A stretch of DNA of 64,000 nucleotides from Ascoidea asiatica (lineage: Eukaryota > Ascomycota > Saccharomycetes > Ascoideales > Ascoideaceae), in assembly GCA_001600695.1 (NCBI GenBank), contig BCKQ01000001.1, forward strand, positions 2,637,880-2,701,879. Reading direction: 5' to 3'. A model generated the notes under the pieces. That model had not been told where the DNA came from. It saw only the letters and a list, made by a program, of their open reading frames with translations, and searched no databases. How positions within the stretch are numbered: the first letter of the stretch is position 1; every line of letters starts with the position of its first letter. Shown piece after piece: positions 1 through 10,500 of the stretch. The position numbers and the translations under genes were made by a program.

Positions 1-476
1 CTTAAAACATATTTAAAACCAAATTTTATATGTAAATAATTATTAAATAAAGAAATTAAAAAATAACCAAAAAATTGAGCAAAATATAATAAAGAAATTG
101 TTGAATAATTTTTATTAAATTTTTTTGATAATATTGGTAATAAAACTCCAATTGTTTGATCCATTAAACCAAAAATGAAAAAATTTAAATATGTTAAAAT
201 TATTTGAAATTTTAATAAATTACTTTTCCATAAATTTTTTGAACCTAAAAATATTTTTTGATTATTATGAGTTATAAATCTATCAATATCATTTTCTTCA
301 TTTTCTTTATTGTTGTCTTGTAAATCTTCTTGTATAATATCTTCATGAACTTCTTCCCGAACTTCCTCCCGAACTTCTTCTTGAGTAAAATCTTTTTTTA
401 TATTGATATTTTGATTTAAATCAAGTGAAGAAGATAATAAAGATAATTCTAACTCATTATTATCTAAATCTACCAT
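1..476 (-). CDS. MFS-type transporter, N-terminal part (cut by window edge)
   Basis: The reading frame opens with ATG at 474-476 and stays open for 158 codons to the window edge, so the C-terminal part lies outside. The first ~85 residues are hydrophilic, with an acidic repeat EEVREEVREEVHED at about 33-46. Two hydrophobic segments follow, at about 90-113 (containing FFIFGLMDQTIGVLLP) and 127-145. A cytosolic tail, then TM1 with a GxxDQxxGxLLP-like motif, then TM2 is the pattern of the major facilitator superfamily; the fucose-permease/Bsc6-like branch is the nearest resemblance I can suggest. The substrate cannot be inferred. The family call is an inference from two membrane segments and needs the missing ten or so. 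Confidence 0.55.
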   Translation of the reverse strand, partial: MVDLDNNELELSLLSSSLDLNQNINIKKDFTQEEVREEVREEVHEDIIQEDLQDNNKENEENDIDRFITHNNQKIFLGSKNLWKSNLLKFQIILTYLNFFIFGLMDQTIGVLLPILSKKFNKNYSTISLLYFAQFFGYFLISLFNNYLHIKFGFKYVL

Positions 477-1912
477 TTTTCATATATAATATTGAATATC
501 GAATATTGAATATTATTATTTAATAATTAATATAAATTAATTAATTATACATATAAAAGTAATCAAATCAAACATTTTAAGATTGACATTATTTGATATA
601 ATGAATTACCTACCCCCTTTATTATGGTAACATTACGGGTAGATAAGAAATATCGGGAAATTGATAGGTACTTATACAGTAAGTGATAGATTATCCAGGA
701 ATTAGATCTTTATAGAGTTAAATTGCCGAGAACTTAGTATCTGATTGGTCAATTAATGAGATTTAGAACAGATTTGAAAATAAATATATCTTAGATGAAT
801 ATAAGATATATTTAGGATTGAATTGAATTGAAACGAAATGAAATAAAATGGAATTTAGAATTTAGAATTTAGAATTTAGAATAGATCTAGGATTTATCGA
901 GATAGAATAATCGAAGTAGAAAGAATGCTTAAGTGAATAACCAACGAAGTGACTTAAAAGAATAATCCCAATCAAATTGGTGAGTGTTGCCGACTGGTGG
1001 AGATCCTCGAAGAGCATGGAAATAGGCTGATTTCGGTCGTAGCGCAGTCAGCGCAGTCAGCGCGTCACCTGACCCGCCGGACTCAAAAGCTCCGATTGTT
1101 GAAGCCATGCGGTAGGTCGCGGCGGTGTATTTTTCCAGGTACGCGTGGCGCGTGAAGGACCCAACGAATCTGCCCGGTGCTTTTCTGGGGCGCGGTGTGT
1201 GCGCTGTGAAATATCTCGGGAGCCAGATCTGCTGTTTGTTGGGTCCAACAGCACTCTCCAGCCACTTCTATCAACAGATCCGCCACTCACCTCTCTCCCT
1301 TTTACGTAAGCTCCCTCATCTTCTCTATTCACCGACTATTTCAGTATCAATGGTAGCAGTAATAACTGTAATAATAGATATATTACTATTACTATTGTGA
1401 TAGTAATAACAAAATATTTTAGTAATTTCCACCATTTTTATTTGTTTAAAAGTAACTGCTTTCCTGTTTTTTTTTATTTCAATCAATTTTTATTTTTGTT
1501 CTAATTTTTTGTTTCATTTTTATTTCATCTTCATCTTCATTCAATTATTCTTTTTTTCCTCATATATTCCTCAAATCTTACTTTCTATAGTAGATTTATT
1601 CTCAATTCATTTTTTTTTTCGAGGAAAATTTTCACTTTTTTATTATTTTTTTTATCCTCTTTTAAATCCCAAATTACTCAATTATATTTATATTTATAAT
1701 AATTATAATAATAATAATTATAATAATAATAATAACAATTGAAGTAATAAGAACATTTTTCATATTGGAAAATAATATTCTTTAAATAACTTATACTTAA
1801 ACTATATCTCATATTAATACTCATACATATCCTATTATTATAAGAATATCATTATAAGAATATTCTTTTATTAATTCATTACATCTAAATCTAAATAATT
1901 ATATTACTAAAA
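477..1912. promoter_or_regulatory. Long divergent intergenic region / OLE1 promoter with GC-rich island
   Basis: This 1.4 kb lies between a minus-strand transporter and plus-strand OLE1. Most is AT-rich, but about 958-1330 is clearly GC-richer, with tandem GCGCAGTCA at 1042-1059, an ACGCGT at 1141-1146, the palindrome TGTTGGGTCCAACA at 1237-1250, and a 9-base inverted repeat (GGACCCAAC 1157-1165, GTTGGGTCC 1238-1246). A reverse CCAAT box (ATTGG) lies near 745. From about 1430 to 1760 the plus strand is T-rich and then AAT/TAA-rich, as expected for a leader. OLE1 promoters are typically long and respond to fatty acids and oxygen; linking these motifs to that is inference. No coding gene is supported here. 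Confidence 0.5.
851..884. repeat. Tandem repeat, 7-base unit GAATTTA
   Basis: Four to five direct copies of GAATTTA follow one another directly. This is a short minisatellite in the OLE1 upstream region; no function is evident. Confidence 0.8.
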
Positions 1913-3373
1913 ATGAGTGATTCAAATGAAGTAGATACAGTTGATGTAACTGCTGCAAATGCTTTAGCTGCTGGTACAAATAAACCTTTAAGAAGAGTTG
2001 TAGCTTCTGGTATTGGTGGTATATTAATGGGTTCAAAAGAAATGACAAATGTAACTGCAGAACAATTAGCTCAAGATTCTTTAAATTCTTTATTAGAAAA
2101 AGATAATTTAGAAAAATCAAAATATAAAAATTCAAAACATATTTCTGAAAAACCATGGACTTTAAATAATTGGTATCAACATATAAATTGGTTAAATATG
2201 ATTTTAGTTATATTTATACCTTTAATTGGTATAATTTCAATAAATTTTATAAAAATTAATTTAAAAACAATTTTATTAGCTTTTATTTTTTATGTATTTA
2301 GTGGAATTTCAATAACTGCTGGTTATCATAGATTATGGGCTCATAGAGCTTATCAAGCAAGAGATCCAATTAAATTATTTTATGCTTTTTTTGGTGCTGG
2401 TGCAATTGAAGGTTCAATAAAATGGTGGGGTCATTCTCATAGAGTTCATCATAGATATACTGATACAAATAGAGATCCATATGATGCAAGAAAAGGTTTT
2501 TGGTATTCTCATATGGGTTGGATGTTACAAAAACCAAATCCAAAATATAGAGCAAGAGCTGATATAAGTGATTTAACTGATGATTGGATTGTTAGATTTC
2601 AACATAGGCATTATTTAATTATTATGTTTTTTGTTGCTTTTGTTTTACCAACTTTAATTTCTGGTTATTTTTGGAATGATTATTGGGGTGGTTTAATTTA
2701 TGCAGGAATTTTAAAAACTTTTGTTATACAACAAGCAACTTTTTGTGTAAATTCATTAGCTCATTGGATTGGTGTACAACCTTTTGATGATAGAAGAACT
2801 CCAAGAGATCATGTTTTAACTGCTTTAGTTACTTTTGGTGAAGGTTATCATAATTTTCATCATGAATTTCCTTCTGATTATAGAAATGCTTTAAAATGGT
2901 ATCAATATGATCCAACAAGATATGTAATTTATTTTACTTCAATGATTGGTTTAGCATTTAATTTAAAAACTTTTTCTCAAAATGCTATACAACAAGGACT
3001 TTTACAACAACAACAAAAAAAATTAGATCGTCAAAAATTAAAAATTAATTGGGGTACTCCAATTAATAATTTACCAATGTTAACAAAAGATGAATTTTTT
3101 AAAAAATCAAAAACTCAAAATGGTTTAGTTATAATTTCTGGTATAATTCATGATATTTCAAATTTTATTGATGATCATCCTGGTGGAAAACCTTTAATAA
3201 AAAGTGCATGTGGTAAAGATGCAACAACTGTTTTTAATGGTGGTGTTTATGCTCATTCAAATGCTGCTCATAATTTATTAGCAACTATGAGAATTGGTGT
3301 TTTAAAAGGTGCAAATCCAAATACTTTTGCTGTTCAACAAGATTATTTAGCTAAAAATGGTAAATCTTTTTAA
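1913..3373 (+). CDS. OLE1: Acyl-CoA delta-9 desaturase (stearoyl-CoA desaturase) with cytochrome b5 domain
   Basis: The 486-residue product inserts the first double bond into palmitoyl- and stearoyl-CoA at the ER membrane. The three histidine boxes that bind the di-iron centre are visible: HRLWAH at 139-144, HRVHH at 176-180 and HNFHH at 313-317. Hydrophobic pairs at about 94-135 and 232-275 are the four membrane spans. The C-terminal third is a fused cytochrome b5 domain with HPGG at 422-425 and a second candidate haem ligand in YAHSNAAH (447/453). Length and order match fungal Ole1. It starts with ATG after an A-rich leader. Codons end almost entirely in A or T, and no CTG codon occurs. Regulation by the long upstream region is likely from the family, but is not shown here. 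Confidence 0.97.
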   Translation: MSDSNEVDTVDVTAANALAAGTNKPLRRVVASGIGGILMGSKEMTNVTAEQLAQDSLNSLLEKDNLEKSKYKNSKHISEKPWTLNNWYQHINWLNMILVIFIPLIGIISINFIKINLKTILLAFIFYVFSGISITAGYHRLWAHRAYQARDPIKLFYAFFGAGAIEGSIKWWGHSHRVHHRYTDTNRDPYDARKGFWYSHMGWMLQKPNPKYRARADISDLTDDWIVRFQHRHYLIIMFFVAFVLPTLISGYFWNDYWGGLIYAGILKTFVIQQATFCVNSLAHWIGVQPFDDRRTPRDHVLTALVTFGEGYHNFHHEFPSDYRNALKWYQYDPTRYVIYFTSMIGLAFNLKTFSQNAIQQGLLQQQQKKLDRQKLKINWGTPINNLPMLTKDEFFKKSKTQNGLVIISGIIHDISNFIDDHPGGKPLIKSACGKDATTVFNGGVYAHSNAAHNLLATMRIGVLKGANPNTFAVQQDYLAKNGKSF

Positions 3374-4012
3374 TCTTTTATATTAATTTATTTATCATTT
3401 CATTTCAACTTATATAGTTATTGTTTATTGTTTTTATTATATTAAAATTATTTAAATATTTTTAAAAAAAAAATTTATTTTTTACGGGGTTATATTTATC
3501 TAATTATTATTATTACTATTATTATTATATTACTATTTTATTACTATTATATTTTAACAAAAAAATATTTAGAGTTGTAGAATTTCTTTCATTTCTTTAA
3601 GAATCGATTAAAGTTGGAAGTATTTTTTTTTCTTTTAACGGAACTAAAAATCAAAATTATCCATTGATTTCATATTTATTTATTTATTTATTTATTTATT
3701 TTATTTCAATTTACTCTATTTTATTCAATTTTTTTTTTTTTATTCCATTTCGATCGAATTTGGAAAAAGATAACAGAAAAACAAACATATTGGAAAGTGA
3801 CTTCCGATAACTGTCAAAGCTTATTTAACAACAATATTAAGAATATGCAGCCGTTAGATTTAGCAAAATATAAAAAATGTGAAATTTGATCTAGTATATA
3901 ATAATATAAATCTCCACTACATTATATTTTTTATTGAATTGTTCTTTTTTTTTTTCATTTAAAATATTTCATCGAATAAAAAATTTTACTTGTACAGCAT
4001 TAAATACTCAAA
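3374..4012. other. Intergenic, AT-rich, no gene seen
   Basis: Between OLE1 and the reductase-like gene. It holds a TTTA tetranucleotide run (about 3673-3706) and poly-T tracts. From about 3740 the sequence is less simple and is probably the promoter of the downstream gene. No RNA gene or ORF is supported. Confidence 0.6.
3673..3706. repeat. TTTA microsatellite
   Basis: About seven to eight uninterrupted TTTA units in the OLE1 downstream region. Confidence 0.85.
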
Positions 4013-5071
4013 ATGACTTCAGATTATTCAACAAAAAATAAAATTCCAAAAATTCTTATAATTGGAGCCGGTGGTGTTGGAACCATTGTAGGTTATGGAC
4101 TTGATTATAATAAAAAATGTGAATTATCATTAGTTTTAAGAAGTGATTATAAAAAAGTAATTGAAAAAGGTTATGAAATTCAATCTCATGATTATGGTAA
4201 AATTGAATCATGGAAACCAAGAGGTGGTAATGATAATATTTATCCAAATATTGAAAGTGCAATTAAAGGTAAACCATATGATTATATTATTATTAGTACT
4301 AAAATTTTACCAGATATTACAAAATTCGAAGAAATTATTGAACCTTTAGTTGATTCAAAAGAAACTACAATAATTTTATTTCAAAATGGATTTGGTAATG
4401 AAGTACCATTTTTTAAAAAATTTCCAAATAATATTATTATAAGTGCAGTATCACATATTGGATCACATAATATTAATGGAGTTATTCATCAAACTCAACA
4501 AGATAAATCATTAATTAGTTATTTTTATAATCCAAAAATTTCAAGAGAAATTCAAGAAAAAAAGACAAAAGAATTTATTTCATTATATAGTAATTCAAAA
4601 AATAATGCAACATATTTCCCAGATGCACAATTTTATAGATATAGAAAATTAGTTTATAATGCATCATTAAATACAGTTTGTGCATTAACAGGAGTTGATA
4701 CAGGTAGATTAGAAGCTTGTGGTGGATTAGATTCAATTGCAATTCCAATAATGTATGAAATTATTTCAATTGCCAAAGCAGATGGTATTGATTTACCAAA
4801 AGATGTTATAAATTCAGTTTGTCATTCAGATGATGGTGATTATTTTGAACCTTCAATGCTTGTTGATGTTAAAAAAGGAAATCCAATGGAAGTTGAAGCA
4901 ATTTTAGGTAATTTATTAATTAAAGGTAAAGAATTAAATGTTTCAACACCAAAATTATCAATGCTTTATGAATTATTAAAAGTTGTACAATTTAGATTAA
5001 AAGAAGCAAAAGGTTTAGTTGATCCATTACCAAAAGAAAGACCAATCTATGAAGATAAAATATATAAATAA
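4013..5071 (+). CDS. Ketopantoate reductase (ApbA/PanE)-like NAD(P)-binding protein
   Basis: The 352-residue product begins with a Rossmann dinucleotide-binding motif, KILIIGAGGVGTIVGYGL (about 11-28). It continues as a 2-dehydropantoate 2-reductase-like fold: a central region with ILFQNGFGNE (about 123-132) and an all-helical C-terminal domain containing RKLVYNASLNTVCALTG (about 214-230). The ApbA/PanE family reduces ketopantoate to pantoate on the route to pantothenate and CoA. Fungi carry several paralogues, and this one looks closer to the uncharacterised YDL144C type (about 356 residues) than to Pan5. Substrate is therefore uncertain. It starts at ATG 4013, and no signal peptide or membrane segment is seen. 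Confidence 0.8.
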   Translation: MTSDYSTKNKIPKILIIGAGGVGTIVGYGLDYNKKCELSLVLRSDYKKVIEKGYEIQSHDYGKIESWKPRGGNDNIYPNIESAIKGKPYDYIIISTKILPDITKFEEIIEPLVDSKETTIILFQNGFGNEVPFFKKFPNNIIISAVSHIGSHNINGVIHQTQQDKSLISYFYNPKISREIQEKKTKEFISLYSNSKNNATYFPDAQFYRYRKLVYNASLNTVCALTGVDTGRLEACGGLDSIAIPIMYEIISIAKADGIDLPKDVINSVCHSDDGDYFEPSMLVDVKKGNPMEVEAILGNLLIKGKELNVSTPKLSMLYELLKVVQFRLKEAKGLVDPLPKERPIYEDKIYK

Positions 5072-5673
5072 GCTCTTTGATCTTGAATATAATAAATAAT
5101 AAATAATAAATAATAAATAATCAACTATAAATATATTAAATATTATACCGGTAGCAGTAAATTATAGGATTCATTGATAATAAGCAATGATAATCAATAA
5201 ATCTAACCAGCTAAAAAGGTTATCGGGAAAGGCGGATACGTCCTGATAATTCTATCTTTTAGTCCCAAGAACGTCCTAGATATTTTCTGCCTTCACTCCT
5301 CAGAAACGTTCGCTTCTCTAGTTGCATTGTTATTAGATCTTGTTTATTTCTTGTTCTTACATCTTCATTTGCTTATTTATGAATTGTTTTTGTGATAAAT
5401 CAAAGCTTTCTCGCTTTCTCTCTTTCTTCTTTTCATGTCCAATATGTCCATCGTATTAACCAACAGCTACTCCATTGTTATATCAGCCAAAGTAAAGTAA
5501 CTGTGGGCGTTATGTTCTCCAACTTCGTCAATTACAGTTAAGTACTCTGTTTTCTGATTTTATTTAAAGCAAATATTCTATATCAAAGATGATTTTTTCA
5601 TAAGTTCTTAACCAAGATATATTAACTTTCATTGTTTTATCAATCAATAATCTTTTATAGAATTAGATCAAGA
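5072..5673. promoter_or_regulatory. Intergenic / upstream region of the glucoamylase-like gene
   Basis: It begins with a 3' AATAAAT repeat (5089-5121). A less AT-rich block at about 5150-5560 contains a 9-bp stem (TTATCGGGA 5220-5228 with TCCTGATAA 5241-5249, one G-T pair) and pyrimidine-rich stretches near 5400-5440. The open frame of the next gene extends back to TTG at 5632, but there is no ATG before 5674. Confidence 0.5.
5089..5121. repeat. AATAAAT tandem repeat
   Basis: About four to five 7-base copies lie just after the reductase-like gene stop codon, probably in its 3' UTR. Confidence 0.8.
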
Positions 5674-7326
5674 ATGTTTTCAAAACAATATCTATTCTTC
5701 TATTTCTTTTACCTTTTTAATCTAATAAATTCTGAAAATATATTCAGTGAATATGATCTAGATACTTTTATTATTAAAGAAAGAGAAATTTCATTTCAGA
5801 AAATTCTACAAAATATTGGCGGTGGCGCTTATTATTTTGATAATAATTATGATAATAATAATAATTATAATAATAATGATTTAATTAATGGTGTAATAAT
5901 CTCAAGTCCATCTACTAATAACCCTGATTATTTTTATCAATCAACAAGAGATTCTGCAATAACTATAATTTCATTAATTGAAATTTTAGATGATGGCGCT
6001 TTTACTGATTTAAAACTTGCAAAAATTATTGAATCTTATATAGATAATTCTTATTCAATTCAACGAATTTCAATTTCTTCAAACTCATTAGATCCTTCTG
6101 ATCCTTTGAATACATTAGATCTTACAACTTTAGGTAATTCAAAATTTAATATTAATAATATTAATGTTGATACTAATTTAAATTTTAATAAGTCTTCTCC
6201 TATTCCACAACATGATGGCCCTGCTTTACGTTCAATTGCAATAATTAAATATTTAAATTTACTAAAAAAATATAATTGTCAAAATTTAATATCTTCAATT
6301 GAAGATTTAATTAATATTAAATCAATTGATGATATTTATTATAAAATTATTAAAAATGATTTAAATTATGTTATTCAATTTTGGGAAAATACTGGCTTTG
6401 ATTTATGGAATGAAATTAATGGTATTCATTTATTTACTTCTTTAATTCAATTAAAATCTCTTTCAATTGGTGGTCAATTTTCAAATAATTTTAATAATGA
6501 ATTAAATTTTACAATAAAAATTTTAAATCATGCTGATTGTTTAAAAGAATTTATAATTTATGAATCTGGGTTTGATCATTCAAATTTAACTCATTTAATT
6601 CAATCTCCTTTACAATTTAAACAAGGTCTTACATCTGGTTTAGATTCAAGTATAATTATTGCTTCATTATTATCTCATGATTTTGATTCAAATATTGATC
6701 ATTTAATTCCATATAATATTACTGATCATTTATTATTGAATACTATATTTCAATTAATTAATTCAATGAAATCTATTTATGGCGTTAATAGAGATAATAC
6801 AAATCCATTATTAGGTATTGCAATTGGTAGATATTTAGAAGATACTTATGATGGAATTTCAATATCTCATGGAAATCCTTGGTTTTTATGTACTGCTTAT
6901 GTTTCTGAATTTTTTTATAAATATATTTATTCAATTTTATTAAATAGAGATAATTTAATAATTTGTCAAAATTATAAAAATTTATTTGATATATTTATTA
7001 TTAAAAATTATTTTATAATAAATACTGATGATAATAAAAATTTGGATCATAATGGTGATTATATAATTAATTACAATACTAATGAATTTGAAATTTCTAT
7101 AAATGAATTATTTTCTTTTGCAGATTCTTTTTTAAGAAGAATACAAAAACATGTTGATGATTCAGGTTCAATGTCTGAACAATTTAATAGAGAGAATGGT
7201 GAACAAATTGGTGCAAAAGATTTAACTTGGAGTTATGTATCTTTTTTAACTTCAACTAGATGGAGATCAAAGGCTCTTGAACTTTTTAAAACTTATAATG
7301 ATGAAAAAATTACAGCTACAACTTAA
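5674..7326 (+). CDS. Secreted glycoside hydrolase family 15 (glucoamylase-like), altered active site
   Basis: ATG 5674 gives 550 residues starting with a hydrophobic signal-like segment (about 5-19, ending LINS). The upstream open frame begins at TTG, so this start is preferred. GH15 landmarks are clear: GVIISSPS (73-80), RDSA (92-95), DGPALRS (181-187), GFDLWNEING (241-250), GNPWFLCTAY (400-409), SMSEQ (499-503) and DLTWSY (516-521). GH15 enzymes release glucose from starch or glycogen ends by inversion. The general base Glu502 is present, but the usual general-acid position (first Glu of DLWEEV in Aspergillus glucoamylase) is Asn246, with Glu247 next to it. The Trp before TRD is Ser90, and the Trp in the WGRPQ-type motif is Ser175. 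It is either an inactive or altered relative or uses Glu247. No starch-binding domain is seen. The nearest known proteins are Saccharomycopsis glucoamylase and Sga1. Confidence 0.85.
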   Translation: MFSKQYLFFYFFYLFNLINSENIFSEYDLDTFIIKEREISFQKILQNIGGGAYYFDNNYDNNNNYNNNDLINGVIISSPSTNNPDYFYQSTRDSAITIISLIEILDDGAFTDLKLAKIIESYIDNSYSIQRISISSNSLDPSDPLNTLDLTTLGNSKFNINNINVDTNLNFNKSSPIPQHDGPALRSIAIIKYLNLLKKYNCQNLISSIEDLINIKSIDDIYYKIIKNDLNYVIQFWENTGFDLWNEINGIHLFTSLIQLKSLSIGGQFSNNFNNELNFTIKILNHADCLKEFIIYESGFDHSNLTHLIQSPLQFKQGLTSGLDSSIIIASLLSHDFDSNIDHLIPYNITDHLLLNTIFQLINSMKSIYGVNRDNTNPLLGIAIGRYLEDTYDGISISHGNPWFLCTAYVSEFFYKYIYSILLNRDNLIICQNYKNLFDIFIIKNYFIINTDDNKNLDHNGDYIINYNTNEFEISINELFSFADSFLRRIQKHVDDSGSMSEQFNRENGEQIGAKDLTWSYVSFLTSTRWRSKALELFKTYNDEKITATT

Positions 7327-7511
7327 TTACAATTTTTTTTTTTTAAAAAAAATAGATCAAAATAAACTTTTTTTTATTACTCCTAGAAACTAAGTTATAA
7401 ATCATAAATTACAAATAGCAAATACAAATAAACTTATTATATATTAACTTAAATCGTTTAAAAGTAAAAATACTTAAACCGTCAATTAAAAATATCACTA
7501 AATCTGGAAAA

Positions 7512-10500
7512 TTATTTTCCAAAAAGATGTAAAATTAAATAAATCACACATCCCACAAATCTAAAACCTGCCATAACTGCAACAAGCCAAAGAATAACAC
7601 CTAAAAATATTCCTGAATTTACTTCTTCTGTTGTTTTTGTAGTTGAACTAGTCGTAGAAGATGAACTACTAGTAGTTGTAGATGTAGTATCTGTTGAAGA
7701 AGAAGAATCAGCAGCTAATCTCTTAATAAATCCAGAAGCAGATTCCCCTGTCATTCTTTTCACAAATTCAAACCCTCTAACAAGTAGTCGTTTAGTTGAT
7801 GTAGAATCATCATCATCACCACTAACTTCCGAAATACCTCCGGTATTCAAAACAACGGCAATAATAACAAAATTGCATGCCATCCATGATAAGACAACTG
7901 CAGTTCGATAAAATGCATATTTATCTTTTGATTTTTCTTCATCACTTTTTATAGATTTAACTACAGGTTCAGGTTGTGCAATAATAGCTGCCTGTTCTTT
8001 ATAAGAAGCATTGATTTGTTCATCAGTTGTTGGAAGATCTAATTCAAATTCACCTTTAGCATTTACTTTAACATTACCTAAATCTTGTTTTGCACCATCA
8101 TCACCTTTAGTACCCCATGAAACATCTTGAATATTACAAAATGCATAAATATTTAAAACATTAATATATGAAGGAGAAAGTAAAAGATATTGTAAGAAAG
8201 ATGTAAACATATGCCATGGATGTAAATAAATAAATGAAGCAAGAAAATAAAGAACGTATGTTGATAGTAATGAAATAACCAAATTTCTAAAGGTAGAAGA
8301 TCCGACTAAATCACTAAATGTAACGTTATCATCATTTTCATAAATTGTTTGAATAGCTTTAATACTTAAAAATATTGCTGCAAAAATCATATATACCATT
8401 AACACCGCATAAAATACACAAATTGTTATATACATTTTCTTTGTACCCTTAGGAGTATTACCAAATGCACAAACAAAAACAGAAACAGTAGAAGCCGCAT
8501 ATAACCATAAGAAAATCAAAGATAACACCTTTCCTGGAGCAAAGTTAACACTTTCATCGGCTAAAGATAAAGTCAATATTCTAAAAACAAGAAAATAAGA
8601 TCCCAAAGAAAACCAAGAGACAACTAAATTTACTAAATTATAAATACCTTGAATTGACAATAAAAGTTTTCTTTTAAAAGAATGTCCTGATTTATAAATT
8701 CTAAAGAAATGAAACATGGCATATACAGCAGCAAAGAAAGAACCATTAAGCCAACGTCTTCTTTGTAAAATAAATTCATCTAATTTATCTGGAACATCAG
8801 TTTTTGCAGAAGCAGATTTAACATAACGTAAAACCCAATTACTTTTCTTTTTACTAACAATTTCAAAACATAAAATACGATCTTCAGCTAAATACATATT
8901 TTTTGTAAAAATACCAGCAGTTGGTTCATTATGTAATGTTTCACCTTTGAAATACTCTTTCAAAGGTCCTTCACCAACAGCATCATTTGCAACAGCACTA
9001 TATCTATAGGCACTGAAAGCACCAGGCAAAACAGAAATAAAACCAAATACAGATTCAGTAGGTTTATCTAATATATTGGACATTTTATATTCAAAATTTT
9101 GAGCAGCGACAAGAGGATTAAGTAAAAATTTACCTTTTGGACCCAAAAGTGCTTTGATTTCACCACAAGCACCACCGACTTGAGGATCATGCCTGAAACT
9201 TTTCCAAAGTTGATAAATTGATTTTTCAGAAGGTTCAGTACCTGCATCTAATAATACAACAACTTCAGGCTGTAAAATTGGACAGAAAGCTTCAAAACAC
9301 CATCTATGGGAATTGATTTTTTTTTGATTTTTTTCTTTGAGACAAAATAAAAATTGAACAGGAGCTGCAGTTTGATTATCAAAATGAACAATATCATCTT
9401 TGACATTTTTAATTCCAACTAAAGAAGTATATTCATATATATGAGCAGTTACATCTTTATCATTAACTTTATTTCTTGCAAAACCTTCTTGATAACAACC
9501 TAAAGTTGAAAGAAGAGCTTGAGATCTTTTATTAATTTTAGTTCTACCATCAGATACAATACAAACAACAATTTGTTTCCAACCATCAGGACCCCAAACA
9601 TCTTTTTCACCTTTGTTACAAATATATTTAATATTTTTCATTACCCCATCAAGAGTTCTACCTAAAAGATGATCTTCTTCATTATACATTGTTACAACAA
9701 TTAATAATTCAGTTGCTCTTGGAGGATTGAAAAACGACTGTCTTAAACTGAATTTATTTTTAGTAAAATCTCTTGGATCAGAGGTTGCAGCTGTATATCT
9801 CATAAAACTGAATTCTCTTTCGGTATGTTCTTCTTTATAATTTTTAGTTAAATCAGTTGGTACAGGACAATCAAGAACTAAATTACCAAAAAATGTATTA
9901 ACTTTTTTAGTATTTTGTTTTTTCTCAGAAAGTTCTCTTTGTTGATCTTCATAACCAGTCATTTCAGGTTGTAATAACTGATCATCAGGTAATAAACCTG
10001 AAGTTGAAGCAGGTTGAATCGGATTTAATTGATAAGATTCACCTTGAATTGGAAAACTAGCTTGAAAGTCTGGATCATTATTTACATCATCAACAAAAGA
10101 AGAATCATTATTACTATAAAATAAATTTTGTAAAAAACCATCAGTTTGTTGTGAAGGTATACTCATATTATTACTTATATTACTATTCATATTCATATTA
10201 TTCATGTTCATATTGTTCATGTTCATATTATTTACATTCATATTATTTTGAGATAAAGGGTCACCGAATGGAGATATATAAGAACCAGTTTGAGATTGAA
10301 TTAAAGAAGGATCCTCATACGAAAATAAAGAAGCATTATCATTTCTGTTTGGATTTAAAGGGTCAAAAGGATTTTGTAAAGTATTTGGACCTAAATTTTG
10401 ATTTTGATTTTGAGTCTGATTCAAAGGATCAGGTATTTGAGATAAACTATGAACTGCAGGTCTATCATCAGTTGGCATATGAACCAAAGGAATATTTTGA

